Position numbers and translations under genes: made by a program. Shown piece after piece: positions 7,478 through 15,022 of a stretch of 18,793 nt of DNA. Every line of letters starts with the position of its first letter. Position 1 is the first letter of the stretch. This DNA comes from JARDZI01 sp041639705 (GTDB lineage: Bacteria > Bacillota > Clostridia > Clostridiales > Caloramatoraceae): positions 1-18,793 of the forward strand of contig JBEQBT010000037.1 in NCBI GenBank assembly GCA_041639705.1, read 5' to 3'. The notes under the pieces are model-generated. The model did no database searches, had not been told where the DNA came from, and saw only the letters and a list, made by a program, of their open reading frames with translations.

Positions 7478-8245
7478 ATGGATTACACAAAATATATAGA
7501 AATGTATCCTGAAAATAAAGAAAAAATTTCAATTTTTATGGACAAGATTACAAGAGTTAAAAGAACTTGGGAAGAAAGCTTTACTGACTTCCTAAATCCA
7601 GATGAACAAATGCTTCTTAAAAGAATTTGTAAAAATGAAGAAGTATATTCAGAGTTTATAGGGGGAAAGGGTTACTTTGAAAGAGCAATATCAGTTATAA
7701 GCTGCAGCAAGTATTTGGGTAGTTTCCCTATTGATATAGTTAGAGCAAAGGGTAATTTTAAGTTTGAAAAGTTAAATCACAGGGATTATCTTGGAACTAT
7801 ACTTTCCCTTGGAATTAGAAGAGAAAAAATTGGAGATATAAATGTTTTTGAAGATGGAGCTGAGGCATGGTTATCTACTGAAATAAGTGATTATATTAGT
7901 TTCAATTTAACTAAAATTAAACATACTGGGATTAAATGCGAAAAAATTTCATATGATGAAACTCGAGAAAAGGTACAAAATTTTAGAGAATTGAATGCAA
8001 ATATCTCTTCAATGAGATTGGATTGCATAATTGCTTCAGTAATTAATGTGTCAAGAAGTGAAGGAGCAAGCTTAATAAAAAGTGGGAATGTTAAGGTTAA
8101 TTATAATGTTGAAAATGAATTCTCAAGAAAAATAAATGAAGGGGATTTGCTTTCAATTAAAGGATATGGAAGATATCAAATTGACAATATTATCAATGTA
8201 ACTAAGAGCCAAAGGTTAAATATTGCAATAAAAAAATTTATTTAG
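7478..8245 (+). CDS. ylmH: YlmH-type S4-domain RNA-binding protein
   Basis: I chose ATG 7478, 9 bases after AGAGG at 7464-7468; the TTG at 7472 is too close to that site. The 255-residue product has an N-terminal region with the YlmH-type signature (NPDEQMLLKRI, FIGGKGYFERAI, HRDYLGTILSLGIRREKIGDI) and a C-terminal S4 RNA-binding domain at about 179-237 (MRLDCIIASV, then SRSEGASLIKSGNVKVN). YlmH belongs to the division cluster between sepF and divIVA. The protein has been linked in Bacillus and relatives to 50S-bound peptidyl-tRNA rescue together with RqcH; that is family knowledge, not shown here. rqcH is encoded about 5 kb away in this window. The gap from sepF is 55 bases. Confidence 0.95.
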   Translation: MDYTKYIEMYPENKEKISIFMDKITRVKRTWEESFTDFLNPDEQMLLKRICKNEEVYSEFIGGKGYFERAISVISCSKYLGSFPIDIVRAKGNFKFEKLNHRDYLGTILSLGIRREKIGDINVFEDGAEAWLSTEISDYISFNLTKIKHTGIKCEKISYDETREKVQNFRELNANISSMRLDCIIASVINVSRSEGASLIKSGNVKVNYNVENEFSRKINEGDLLSIKGYGRYQIDNIINVTKSQRLNIAIKKFI

Positions 8246-8255
8246 GAGGGATATT

Positions 8256-8702
8256 ATGGCGATAACACCAAATGAAATAAGTAATAAGGACTTTAAAAAA
8301 GTATTTAGAGGATATGATATAGATGAGGTTGATGAATTTTTAGAACAGTTAGTTGATGACTATGAAAAAATATATAAAGAAAATCTTTCATTGAAGGAAA
8401 AAATAAACCTGTTAAATGAAAAAATTGAGCATTATTCTAACATTGAGGGGACTCTTCAAAACACTCTAATACTTGCTCAAACAGCTGCAGAGCAAGCAAA
8501 GGATAATTCTAAACGTGATGCAGAACTAATCATAAAGGATGCTCAGGAAACTGCAAACAATATTATTAGAAAAGCAGAAGAGCATGTACTTGAAATCAAC
8601 AAAGAACATGAGATGTTAAAACAAAATTATTCAATGTTTAAATCAAGATTTGAAGGAATGCTTAAGGCACAGCTTGAATCTATTGGAAAATATGAAGAGT
8701 AA
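8256..8702 (+). CDS. divIVA: DivIVA-domain cell division/polarity protein
   Basis: DivIVA proteins bind negatively curved membrane at the septum and poles and recruit division or chromosome-anchoring factors. This protein is 148 residues. The N-terminal DivIVA domain (about 1-60) has TPNEISNKDFKKVFRGYDIDEVDEFL, including the FRGY membrane-contact motif around residues 17-20. Coiled coil follows from about residue 30 to the end, rich in E/K/A heptads. It is shorter than the B. subtilis protein at the C-terminus. ATG 8256 has AGGAGGG at 8244-8250 and starts 10 bases after ylmH. It is the last gene of the cluster and is followed by a terminator. Confidence 0.95.
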   Translation: MAITPNEISNKDFKKVFRGYDIDEVDEFLEQLVDDYEKIYKENLSLKEKINLLNEKIEHYSNIEGTLQNTLILAQTAAEQAKDNSKRDAELIIKDAQETANNIIRKAEEHVLEINKEHEMLKQNYSMFKSRFEGMLKAQLESIGKYEE

Positions 8703-8729
8703 ATAACCATAAAATATTGCAATAATATT

Positions 8730-8758
8730 AAAACCTGTCCATATAGGTCAGGTTTTTT
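8730..8758 (+). terminator. Terminator after divIVA
   Basis: AAAACCTG (8730-8737) pairs with CAGGTTTT (8749-8756), the inner CC/GG adds to the stem, and T continues after the stem. It closes the yggS-divIVA operon. Confidence 0.85.
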
Positions 8759-8802
8759 GCACGAATAAAGTCAGTTTACTATGAGTAGAAATATACTTAA
8801 TT

Positions 8803-8811
8803 TGTTATAAT
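8803..8811 (+). promoter_or_regulatory. Extended -10 promoter for the DAHP synthase gene
   Basis: TGTTATAAT gives a perfect TATAAT with the TG extension. No good -35 is present at 17-18 bases. It lies between the divIVA terminator and the gene, leaving a leader of about 105 bases with no obvious attenuator. Confidence 0.45.
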
Positions 8812-8926
8812 ATAATTATATATTTCTAATAAAATAGTTTTTGCTTATATAGAATGAAGGAATATTATCTAAATTTATAGATTGAAAAATATTAAATATG
8901 ATAGTAAACATGTAGGTGGTAAAGTG

Positions 8927-9709
8927 GTGAAGCTAAAAAAAGTATTAAAAAAAGATGGATACACTGAAAAACAGGGAAAACCATTTATTATAGCAGGACC
9001 CTGTAGCGTTGAAAGCTATGAATTGATGGAGAGAACTGCTATATTTTTAAAAGGTATGGGAATAGAATATATGAGGGGTGGAGCTTTCAAACCAAGAACT
9101 TCTCCTTACAGCTTTCAGGGACTTGGAAAAGAGGGACTTGAAATATTGAGAAGCATTAAACAAAAGCACAATATTAAAATAGTCACAGAGCTAATGGATA
9201 TAAGGGATTTAGAAGCAATAAATGATATTGCAGATGTTATACAAATTGGTTCAAGAAACATGTATAATTACTCCTTATTGAAAGAAGTAGGAAAGACTAA
9301 AAAAATAATTTTATTAAAAAGAGGTATGTCTGCAACAATTGAAGAATGGTTGAATGCTGCAGAATATATTGCAATTGAAGGAAATAGTGAGATAATACTT
9401 TGTGAAAGAGGTATTAGAACATTTGAAACATATACAAGAAACACATTAGATTTGAGTTGTATTCCTGTGATTAAGCAAAAGACAAATTTAAAGGTGATTG
9501 CTGATCCAAGCCATGGAACAGGCATTAGGGAACTTGTAAAACCAATGAGCCTAGCTGCTATTTCAGCAGGAGCAGATGGGCTCATGATTGAGGTGCATCC
9601 TGATCCGGATAATGCCATTTCTGATGCAAGCCAGTCTGTTAATTTTGAACAATTTGAAGAAATCTATAAGAAAGTTTTTAAATTATATAACTGTTTAATG
9701 TTAGAGTAG
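8927..9709 (+). CDS. aroF: 3-deoxy-7-phosphoheptulonate (DAHP) synthase, short type I-beta
   Basis: The enzyme condenses phosphoenolpyruvate and erythrose 4-phosphate to DAHP, the first step of the shikimate pathway. GTG 8927, after AGGTGG at 8914-8919, gives a 260-residue protein. GTG 8924 or a TTG at 8882 (no ribosome site) are possible alternatives. Metal ligands by family comparison are C26 in GPCSVES, H196 in DPSHGTG, E222 in MIEVHPDP and D233 in ISDASQS. Substrate motifs include RGGAFKPRTSPYSFQGLG. It is the bare barrel: there is no N-terminal ferredoxin-like or chorismate mutase domain as in longer relatives, so it should lack that allosteric control. It stands alone between two terminators. 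The gene symbol is by family; aroG or aroA is also used. Confidence 0.93.
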   Translation: MKLKKVLKKDGYTEKQGKPFIIAGPCSVESYELMERTAIFLKGMGIEYMRGGAFKPRTSPYSFQGLGKEGLEILRSIKQKHNIKIVTELMDIRDLEAINDIADVIQIGSRNMYNYSLLKEVGKTKKIILLKRGMSATIEEWLNAAEYIAIEGNSEIILCERGIRTFETYTRNTLDLSCIPVIKQKTNLKVIADPSHGTGIRELVKPMSLAAISAGADGLMIEVHPDPDNAISDASQSVNFEQFEEIYKKVFKLYNCLMLE

Positions 9710-9715
9710 TTACAT

Positions 9716-9755
9716 AAAAAGCCAGAGAAGCTAAACAATGCTTCTCTGGCTTTTT
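9716..9755 (+). terminator. Strong terminator after the DAHP synthase gene
   Basis: AAAAAGCCAGAGAAGC (9716-9731) pairs perfectly over 16 bp with GCTTCTCTGGCTTTTT (9740-9755) around an 8-base loop. The A/T ends make it usable in both directions. Confidence 0.93.
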
Positions 9756-9802
9756 ATGAATTATTGAAGCTATACTAATTTATTTAAAATTAATGAAAAA
9801 AC

Positions 9803-9808
9803 TATAAT
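9803..9808 (+). promoter_or_regulatory. Possible -10 element for the DUF5665 gene
   Basis: A perfect TATAAT lies 43 bases before the start codon, between a strong terminator and the gene. No recognisable -35 is found at the right distance, so this is tentative. Confidence 0.3.
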
Positions 9809-9851
9809 ATTTTTAGTGATAAATAGGGAAAATAGAAATGGAGGGGATGAA

Positions 9852-10136
9852 ATGTCCGATAAGGAATTTGAATACAAGGAAATGATAAAAAGTGTTGCTG
9901 CTCAGTTGGAAAGAGCTAAGTTAGGAAACTATGTAGATTTAATGCAAAATCCTGGAAGAATGATTTTTTTAAATCTGTTTGCTGGAATTGCAAGAGGTTT
10001 TGGAATAGCTATTGGATTTACAATACTTGGAGCAATAGTTTTATATCTTCTTCAGAGACTTGTAATATTAAATTTGCCAATAATCGGAGGATTTATTTCT
10101 GAAGTTGTTAAGTTAGTTCAATTAAATGTTAGATAG
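9852..10136 (+). CDS. DUF5665 family small membrane protein
   Basis: The start is ATG 9852 after GAGGGG (9841-9846); the upstream in-frame ATG at 9816 has no ribosome site. The product is 94 residues. A soluble N-terminal part (MSDKEFEYKEMIKSVAAQLE, then RAKLGNYVDLMQNPGRMI) is followed by one or two hydrophobic segments at about residues 40-80 (FLNLFAGIARGFGIAIGFTI, then LGAIVLYLLQ). The tail ends VVKLVQLNVR. This is the pattern of the DUF5665 family, small proteins of unknown function common in Clostridia. The stop at 10136 lies 10 bases before the next start, so it is probably co-transcribed with the YteA-like gene. Confidence 0.85.
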   Translation: MSDKEFEYKEMIKSVAAQLERAKLGNYVDLMQNPGRMIFLNLFAGIARGFGIAIGFTILGAIVLYLLQRLVILNLPIIGGFISEVVKLVQLNVR

Positions 10137-10146
10137 GGGTGATTTG

Positions 10147-10776
10147 ATGGAAAATAATAAACTTCAGTATTATAAAAATCGTCTTGTTGAAGAAAAAAAG
10201 AACGTGACAGAAGCAATGGAAGGAATGCTTGAAAATGGTCTTGCAGACAGTCAGAGTGTGGAAACCCAGGAATTATCTATGATAGACAATCATCCTGGGG
10301 ATATGGGTACAGAAATGTTTGATAAGGGAAGGCGATTTGCATTGATTAGAAATGAAAAGGATATTATTGATAAAATAGATGATGCAATTGACAGGATAGA
10401 AAATGGCAACTACGGAAATTGTGAATTGTGTGGGAGGCAGATTCCCGAGGAAAGGTTAGAGTTTATACCTTATGCTAACACCTGTATTGATTGTGAAAGT
10501 AGTAAAGTCGATTATACAACCTATAGATATGACAGACCTGTAGAAGAGGAAACTCTGGACCCATATGGTACTTATTTTATGGATGTTAGTGGTGATCAGG
10601 AAGATGAAATTATGTATGATGGAGAGGATGCATGGCAGGACGTTGCTAAATACGATATGTTTCCTGGAAGAAATGAAGGGTATTATGATGATGATTTTTC
10701 ACCGGAAGCAGATGAAGGAATAGTTGAGTTTACTGATGGCATAAGCAATCAACAATATAAGGATCAGATTCCTTGA
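10147..10776 (+). CDS. TraR/DksA-type zinc-finger protein, YteA family
   Basis: The start is ATG 10147, with AGGGGTGA just upstream at 10135-10142; a longer frame from 10126 overlaps the previous gene. The product is 209 residues. The N-terminal helical hairpin (about 5-85) is of DksA type. It is followed by a C4 zinc finger with cysteines at 92, 95, 113 and 116 (NCELCG and TCIDCE). The tail (about 125-209) is very acidic and Tyr/Asp-rich (DPYGTYFMDVSG, then YYDDDFSPEADEG), a feature of the sporulation-associated YteA group rather than of E. coli DksA. A role at the secondary channel of RNA polymerase is family inference. It is followed by a terminator, then lspA. Confidence 0.9.
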   Translation: MENNKLQYYKNRLVEEKKNVTEAMEGMLENGLADSQSVETQELSMIDNHPGDMGTEMFDKGRRFALIRNEKDIIDKIDDAIDRIENGNYGNCELCGRQIPEERLEFIPYANTCIDCESSKVDYTTYRYDRPVEEETLDPYGTYFMDVSGDQEDEIMYDGEDAWQDVAKYDMFPGRNEGYYDDDFSPEADEGIVEFTDGISNQQYKDQIP

Positions 10777-10778
10777 TA

Positions 10779-10812
10779 ACAAAAGACTTGCATGAAAGCA
10801 AGTCTTGTTTTA
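10779..10812 (+). terminator. Terminator after the YteA-like gene
   Basis: AAGACTTGC (10783-10791) pairs with GCAAGTCTT (10798-10806). AACA before and TGTT after extend the stem, and TTTTAT follows. Confidence 0.85.
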
Positions 10813-10877
10813 TGATTTAATAGTACTTAATCTGAAAAAACAATAATTAATTATTTTGAAACAATAGGGGGGTTAAC

Positions 10878-11324
10878 ATGAAATTTTTGTACATTGCTTT
10901 AATTGTGATACTGGATCAAATAACTAAATTTGCTGCAAAGACCAAACTCCAATCCGTTGATAATATTGACTTAATACCTGGATTCTTTTCTCTATCCTAT
11001 GTAGAAAATCGTGGCGCAGCCTTCGGTATTTTAAGGGGTAACAGAATACTTCTTGTAGGTGTAACAACTTTAGTTACCATATTTATTATTTATTATATAA
11101 TTAAGTATAAGGATATTAATAAATATTTTAGATTAAGCTTAATTCTTATTGCAGCAGGAGCCATTGGAAACTTAGTTGATAGAATAACTTTAGGCTATGT
11201 AGTTGATTTTTTTCACTTTTATATAAAGGATATATTTGATTTTGCGATTTTTAATATTGCAGATATAAGTGTTGTTAGTGGAACTATTTTGCTTGCGCTT
11301 AACATAATTTTTGTAAAGGACTGA
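10878..11324 (+). CDS. lspA: Lipoprotein signal peptidase (signal peptidase II)
   Basis: LspA is an integral membrane aspartyl protease that cleaves the signal peptide of diacylglyceryl-modified prolipoproteins just before the lipidated cysteine. The 148 residues contain four hydrophobic segments, near 3-11, 55-75, 86-105 and 127-146. Family motifs are DQITK (13-17), VENRGAAFG (42-50), GNLVDR (97-102), GYVVDFFHFY with catalytic D110, and FNIADISVVSG with catalytic D129. ATG 10878 follows a run of six G at 10867-10872. Its natural substrates would include the lipoprotein at 15951. It begins after the YteA terminator and lies about 120 bases before the RluD-type gene. Confidence 0.97.
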   Translation: MKFLYIALIVILDQITKFAAKTKLQSVDNIDLIPGFFSLSYVENRGAAFGILRGNRILLVGVTTLVTIFIIYYIIKYKDINKYFRLSLILIAAGAIGNLVDRITLGYVVDFFHFYIKDIFDFAIFNIADISVVSGTILLALNIIFVKD

Positions 11325-11446
11325 AATATCAAGCCTTGATTAACATTGAGGTAAATATGAAGATGAACAAATAGGCTAATTAAAAAAGTGTAAAGCTGCA
11401 AATCAATATAAGAGTCATAGAATTGGATAAACACTGGAGTGATTTT

Positions 11447-12358
11447 ATGGAAGATGAGAATATATATTTTACAGTTTCAAATGAAGATGCAGGAAAAAGA
11501 ATAGATACTTATATCAGTGAGAAAATAGAGAATATGTCTAGATCACATGTTCAAAAACTGATTGGTGAAAATAATGTTTATGTTAATAATAGAGAGGCAA
11601 GAAGTAATTATAAAATAAGGATTGGGGATATAATAAAAGTTGTTATTCCTGAACCTGTTGTGCTAAATTTGGTAGCTGAAGATATAGATATTGATATATT
11701 GTATGAAGATGAGGATGTTGTTGTAGTTAATAAACCTCAGGGAATGGTTGTTCATCCTGCTGCTGGCAATTATACAGGTACTCTTGTTAATGCATTGCTT
11801 GGAAAGTGCAATTTATCAAGTATTAATGGAGTAATTAGACCTGGGATAGTACACAGAATAGATAAGGATACCTCAGGGATTTTAGTTGTTGCAAAAAATG
11901 ATGTTTCACATAACAATCTTGCTGAACAGATAAAAAATCATACTGTTTCAAGGGTTTATATAGCACTTGCTGAAGGAATTATAAAGGATGATGAGGGAAC
12001 AATTAATGCACCTATTGGAAGACATCCTGTTGAACGAAAAAGAATGGCAGTCGTAAGTAGAAATGGAAGAAATGCAATAACCCACTTTAGGGTTTTAGAG
12101 CGATATAAGGAAAATACTCTTATTGAAGCAAGATTAGAAACTGGAAGAACACATCAAATTAGAGTTCATATGGCATATATTGGTCATCCTCTTGTAGGTG
12201 ATCCTGTATATGGGTATAAAAAACAGAAATATAAGTTAATTGGGCAGGCACTTCATGCTAAAACCCTTGGGTTCATTCATCCAACTAAGTGTGAGTATAT
12301 GGAATTTAATGCTCCAATTCCAGAATATTTTAAAAACTTATTAAATAAATTGAAATGA
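11447..12358 (+). CDS. rluD: RluD-family 23S rRNA pseudouridine synthase
   Basis: The protein has an N-terminal S4 RNA-binding domain (about residues 10-75: DAGKRIDTYISEKIENMSRS) and a RluA/RluD catalytic domain. The catalytic aspartate is D139 in HRIDKDTSG, where the usual leucine of HRLD is isoleucine. Other motifs are VVNKPQGMVVHPAAGN, ETGRTHQIRVHM and GHPLVGDPVYG. ATG 11447 has GGAG at 11437-11440; an upstream TTG at 11423 is less likely. The 303-residue length is normal. Whether the target positions are those of E. coli RluD cannot be told from sequence. The 122-base gap after lspA contains no clear terminator, so lspA and this gene may be co-transcribed. Confidence 0.93.
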   Translation: MEDENIYFTVSNEDAGKRIDTYISEKIENMSRSHVQKLIGENNVYVNNREARSNYKIRIGDIIKVVIPEPVVLNLVAEDIDIDILYEDEDVVVVNKPQGMVVHPAAGNYTGTLVNALLGKCNLSSINGVIRPGIVHRIDKDTSGILVVAKNDVSHNNLAEQIKNHTVSRVYIALAEGIIKDDEGTINAPIGRHPVERKRMAVVSRNGRNAITHFRVLERYKENTLIEARLETGRTHQIRVHMAYIGHPLVGDPVYGYKKQKYKLIGQALHAKTLGFIHPTKCEYMEFNAPIPEYFKNLLNKLK

Positions 12359-12399
12359 ATGTTGAATATCCTTGGAATTTATGCTATCTTACCCTTATA

Positions 12400-12512
12400 C
12401 CTTTAAGTAGTCCCGTGAGACTGTAAGGAGACATATAAAATTTTGCTTTTTACTTCTTACAGCCATGTAGGAAGTATTTTGCCATTCTGTGGTAAGGACA
12501 AATTTTATTTTT
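12400..12512 (+). promoter_or_regulatory. PyrR-type attenuator leader upstream of pyrR
   Basis: Bases 12401-12430 carry the PyrR-binding hairpin: CTTTAAG, then AGTCCCGTGAGACT, then TAAGG. These fit the conserved ARUCC...GNGAGGYU-type loop and flanking stem. A terminator-like hairpin follows, TACTTCTTACA (12451-12461) with TGTAGGAAGTA (12466-12476) and TTTT. CTGTAAG (12421-12427), part of the PyrR hairpin, is exactly complementary to CTTACAG (12456-12462) in the terminator arm, giving the alternative antiterminator. ATAAAATTT (12435-12443) can also pair with AAATTTTAT (12500-12508), enclosing the terminator hairpin and followed by a T run. By analogy with Bacillus, UMP-bound PyrR would favour termination. 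Confidence 0.75.
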
Positions 12513-12575
12513 AAGATAATACATTAATAATGATGCATTAGCTTAAACTAAAAACAAGTATGTGGGGGTGAAAAA

Positions 12576-13109
12576 TTGCAGATTAAAGCACAATTACTAG
12601 ATGAAAAGGGAATAAATAGATCCATAATAAGAATTTCTCATGAAATAATTGAAAAGAATAAGGGAGTAGAAGATATTGCTATTGTTGGAATTAAGACCAG
12701 AGGAGTACCTCTTGCAAAACGTATAGCAAGATATATTGAAGAATTTGAAGGAGTGGAAATACCAGTAGGTGATTTGGATATTACTCTTTACAGGGATGAT
12801 TTATCAGAGCTATATGAGCAGCCAAATTTAAATCGTAGCAATATTAAATTTGATATTAGAAATAAAATAGTAATACTTATTGATGATGTAATATACACTG
12901 GTAGAACAGTTAGAGCAGCAATGGATGGAATAATACGTATTGGAAGACCAAAGTCAATTCAACTTGCAGTATTAGTTGATAGGGGACATAGAGAACTACC
13001 TATAAGACCTGACTATGTTGGCAAGAATGTTCCAACATCCTTGCAGGAAATCGTTCATGTTAAATTGGTTGAAACTGATGGTGAGGACAAGGTTATAATA
13101 ACGGAGTAA
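12576..13109 (+). CDS. pyrR: Bifunctional pyr operon regulator / uracil phosphoribosyltransferase PyrR
   Basis: PyrR binds pyr mRNA leaders in a UMP-dependent way to promote termination and has uracil phosphoribosyltransferase activity. The 177-residue product has the PRPP loop ILIDDVIYTGRTVRAA (about 100-115), plus GIKTRGVPLAKRI, VGDLDITLYRDDL and LVDRGHRELPIRPDYVGKN. The start is TTG 12576 after GGGGGTG (12564-12570); MQIKAQLLDE is the normal N-terminus. An attenuator of the kind it binds lies directly upstream, so self-regulation is likely. Unlike in Bacillus, no uracil permease or pyr biosynthetic genes follow: the gene ends at a terminator. The targets in trans must be elsewhere in the genome. 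Confidence 0.96.
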   Translation: MQIKAQLLDEKGINRSIIRISHEIIEKNKGVEDIAIVGIKTRGVPLAKRIARYIEEFEGVEIPVGDLDITLYRDDLSELYEQPNLNRSNIKFDIRNKIVILIDDVIYTGRTVRAAMDGIIRIGRPKSIQLAVLVDRGHRELPIRPDYVGKNVPTSLQEIVHVKLVETDGEDKVIITE

Positions 13110-13153
13110 ATAATAGTGACAGGCTCATAACTCCTGAGCCTGTCACTATTATT
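13109..13153. terminator. Bidirectional terminator between pyrR and rqcH
   Basis: AATAATAGTGACAGGCTCA (13109-13127) pairs perfectly over 19 bp with the complementary arm at 13135-13153 around TAACTCC. Both convergent genes end in it: the 5' arm starts at the last base of the pyrR stop, and the rqcH stop codon lies within the 3' arm. Confidence 0.9.
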
Positions 13154-14885
13154 CTGTCTTCATTGTTTTAATAAAGCCTTCATCTGGTGTTACATAAATA
13201 GTTTTGTTTGTATAATAAATCACCATTCCTGGTTTTGCCCCGCTTGGCTTTTTAACATTTTTCTTTTCTGTATAGTCAACAGGAACATTTGCAGAATTTT
13301 TCGCTTTACTATAAAATGCAGCAAGTTTTGCCCCTTCTACTAATGCAGTATCTGAAACACCGCCGTTTTTTGATTTGATTATAACATGGGACCCTGGAAT
13401 ATTTTTAGTATGCATCCACATGTCACTTGAAACAGCAAATTTAGTCGTCAAATAGTCATTCTGGTTATTATTTTTTCCTACATATATTTCAAAACCATCG
13501 CTTGATTTATAATGATATGGCATGGTTTTTTGCTGTTTTGAAGCTTTAATTTTTTTCTTAATATAACCAAGCTCCCATAATTCACTTTTAATTTCTTCTA
13601 TTGTCCCTATATCTGTGGCATTCTCAAGATTAAATAGAATAGACTCCAGATAACTATGCTCTTCTTGACTTTCCTTTAACTGTCTTGTAACAACCTCAAT
13701 TGTGCTTTTCTCTTTAGCATATTTTTTGTAATACTTCTGTGCATTTTCAACAGGAGTTAAGTCCTTATCAAGTATAATTTTGATTTTTGAATAATTAGGA
13801 TCATAAAAATTTTCAAGCTCTACCTCTTCAGGGTAATTTTTAAGAATATATTGATTAGCCATTATAAGATCTCCATATATTTTCCACTGCTCAAAACTCT
13901 TACAATCCTCAAGCTTCAAAATGTGAATTTGAATCTTTTTGCTATTTCTCTCTATTAGATTAGAAATAAGTTTAAATATATCGTTAAATTTTTGCTTTAA
14001 AGTATCCTTTAAGTTCTTTTGACTGTAATAAGCATCAAGTAGTTTACCTGGTGAGTCATAGTATTCCATAACTGCATTAGAATATTGCTCTAGTGGGAAA
14101 ATATAATAATCAAACATTGATGTTGAATCATAAAATATTATGTATCTAAAATCCATACTTTTTATCTTTGCCATAAAATGAAAAAAACTTGAAATAATAG
14201 TATCCTTTTCTTCTGAAGCTAGTTCCTTAACTTTTTCTCCATAAAATTCACCACAAATTTCCTTTGAAAGAGGTTTGCTTATTCCTAGAAATTTGTCTGT
14301 TAGCAAATTTGCTATACTGCCATCATTTGGATCATTTAAATAGTTTGTTAATTTATCTGTGGTTATTTCTAATGGATTTACTTTTTCTTTTAAAGGTGGT
14401 ATTACATAATCACAACCAGGGAGTACTTCCCTATATCTATTCATATTGCTGCCAATGTGTTTTATTGAATCAACAATTTTTCTTTCGTTATTTAGTAGTA
14501 TTATATTGCTGTGCTTACCCATTATTTCTGTGACAAGATAGAACTGTGCAGAATAGCCTAACTCATCTTTACTTTCAATTTTTAATTCTATTATTCTATC
14601 AAAATTAATCTGATTAACCTCTAAAAGCATGCCATCCAATAGGTATTTTCGTAAAATCATACAAAATGTAGGTGGCACTTTGGGGTTTTCCATAGCCTGT
14701 TCTGTAATATGAACTCTTGGATAGGAAGGATTGGCACAACACAGTAGTTTTTTCGTTTTTCTTTCCTTCTTGAACATTAAAATTATTTCATCCTTAGTAG
14801 GTTGATGTATTTTTTCTAACCTACAATTTATAAGATTAGAAAGCTCTTTTATAATGCTTCTTGTAAAAGCTCCATCAAATGGCAT
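13149..14885 (-). CDS. rqcH: Rqc2-type ribosome quality control protein RqcH (NFACT)
   Basis: RqcH binds the obstructed 50S subunit with peptidyl-tRNA and recruits Ala-tRNA to add C-terminal alanine tails that mark nascent chains for degradation. The 578-residue protein has the NFACT-N domain (about 1-200, MPFDGAFTRSIIKELSNLIN), a middle region, a coiled coil with charged heptads (about 280-440) and the NFACT-R domain (about 489-578, MWMHTKNIPGSHVII). The conserved Asp-Arg pair needed for tailing in the family is present at 96-97 (NFDRIIELK). Such proteins were formerly annotated as fibronectin-binding. The start ATG at 14885 has GGAGG 7 bases upstream. The gene is divergent from dapF with 137 bases between, and convergent with pyrR. 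Confidence 0.95.
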   Translation of the reverse strand: MPFDGAFTRSIIKELSNLINCRLEKIHQPTKDEIILMFKKERKTKKLLCCANPSYPRVHITEQAMENPKVPPTFCMILRKYLLDGMLLEVNQINFDRIIELKIESKDELGYSAQFYLVTEIMGKHSNIILLNNERKIVDSIKHIGSNMNRYREVLPGCDYVIPPLKEKVNPLEITTDKLTNYLNDPNDGSIANLLTDKFLGISKPLSKEICGEFYGEKVKELASEEKDTIISSFFHFMAKIKSMDFRYIIFYDSTSMFDYYIFPLEQYSNAVMEYYDSPGKLLDAYYSQKNLKDTLKQKFNDIFKLISNLIERNSKKIQIHILKLEDCKSFEQWKIYGDLIMANQYILKNYPEEVELENFYDPNYSKIKIILDKDLTPVENAQKYYKKYAKEKSTIEVVTRQLKESQEEHSYLESILFNLENATDIGTIEEIKSELWELGYIKKKIKASKQQKTMPYHYKSSDGFEIYVGKNNNQNDYLTTKFAVSSDMWMHTKNIPGSHVIIKSKNGGVSDTALVEGAKLAAFYSKAKNSANVPVDYTEKKNVKKPSGAKPGMVIYYTNKTIYVTPDEGFIKTMKTE

Positions 14886-15022
14886 TTTAAAACCTCCAAT
14901 AAGTATTTATAATGATGTATAATATAAATAAAATATCAATATATATAGTGTAATAATTATTAAAAATACTATGATTTAAAGTATATCATTTAATTATGAT
15001 TATTGAAAGGTAGGAGGAAAAT

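Noticed and set aside
11325..11446. Possible terminator or RNA element between lspA and rluD
   Set aside because: Only very short inverted repeats (such as ATCAAG/CTTGAT) are present, with no T run, so they do not support a feature call.
14264..14533. Plus-strand frame of 89 codons inside rqcH
   Set aside because: It is antisense to a clearly conserved protein, has a Leu/Cys-rich artefact composition and no ribosome site.
14886..15022. Divergent promoters for rqcH and dapF
   Set aside because: The region is so AT-rich that many -10-like sites occur, but none had a matching -35 at 16-18 bases; TTGATA on the minus strand has only a badly spaced TATACA.
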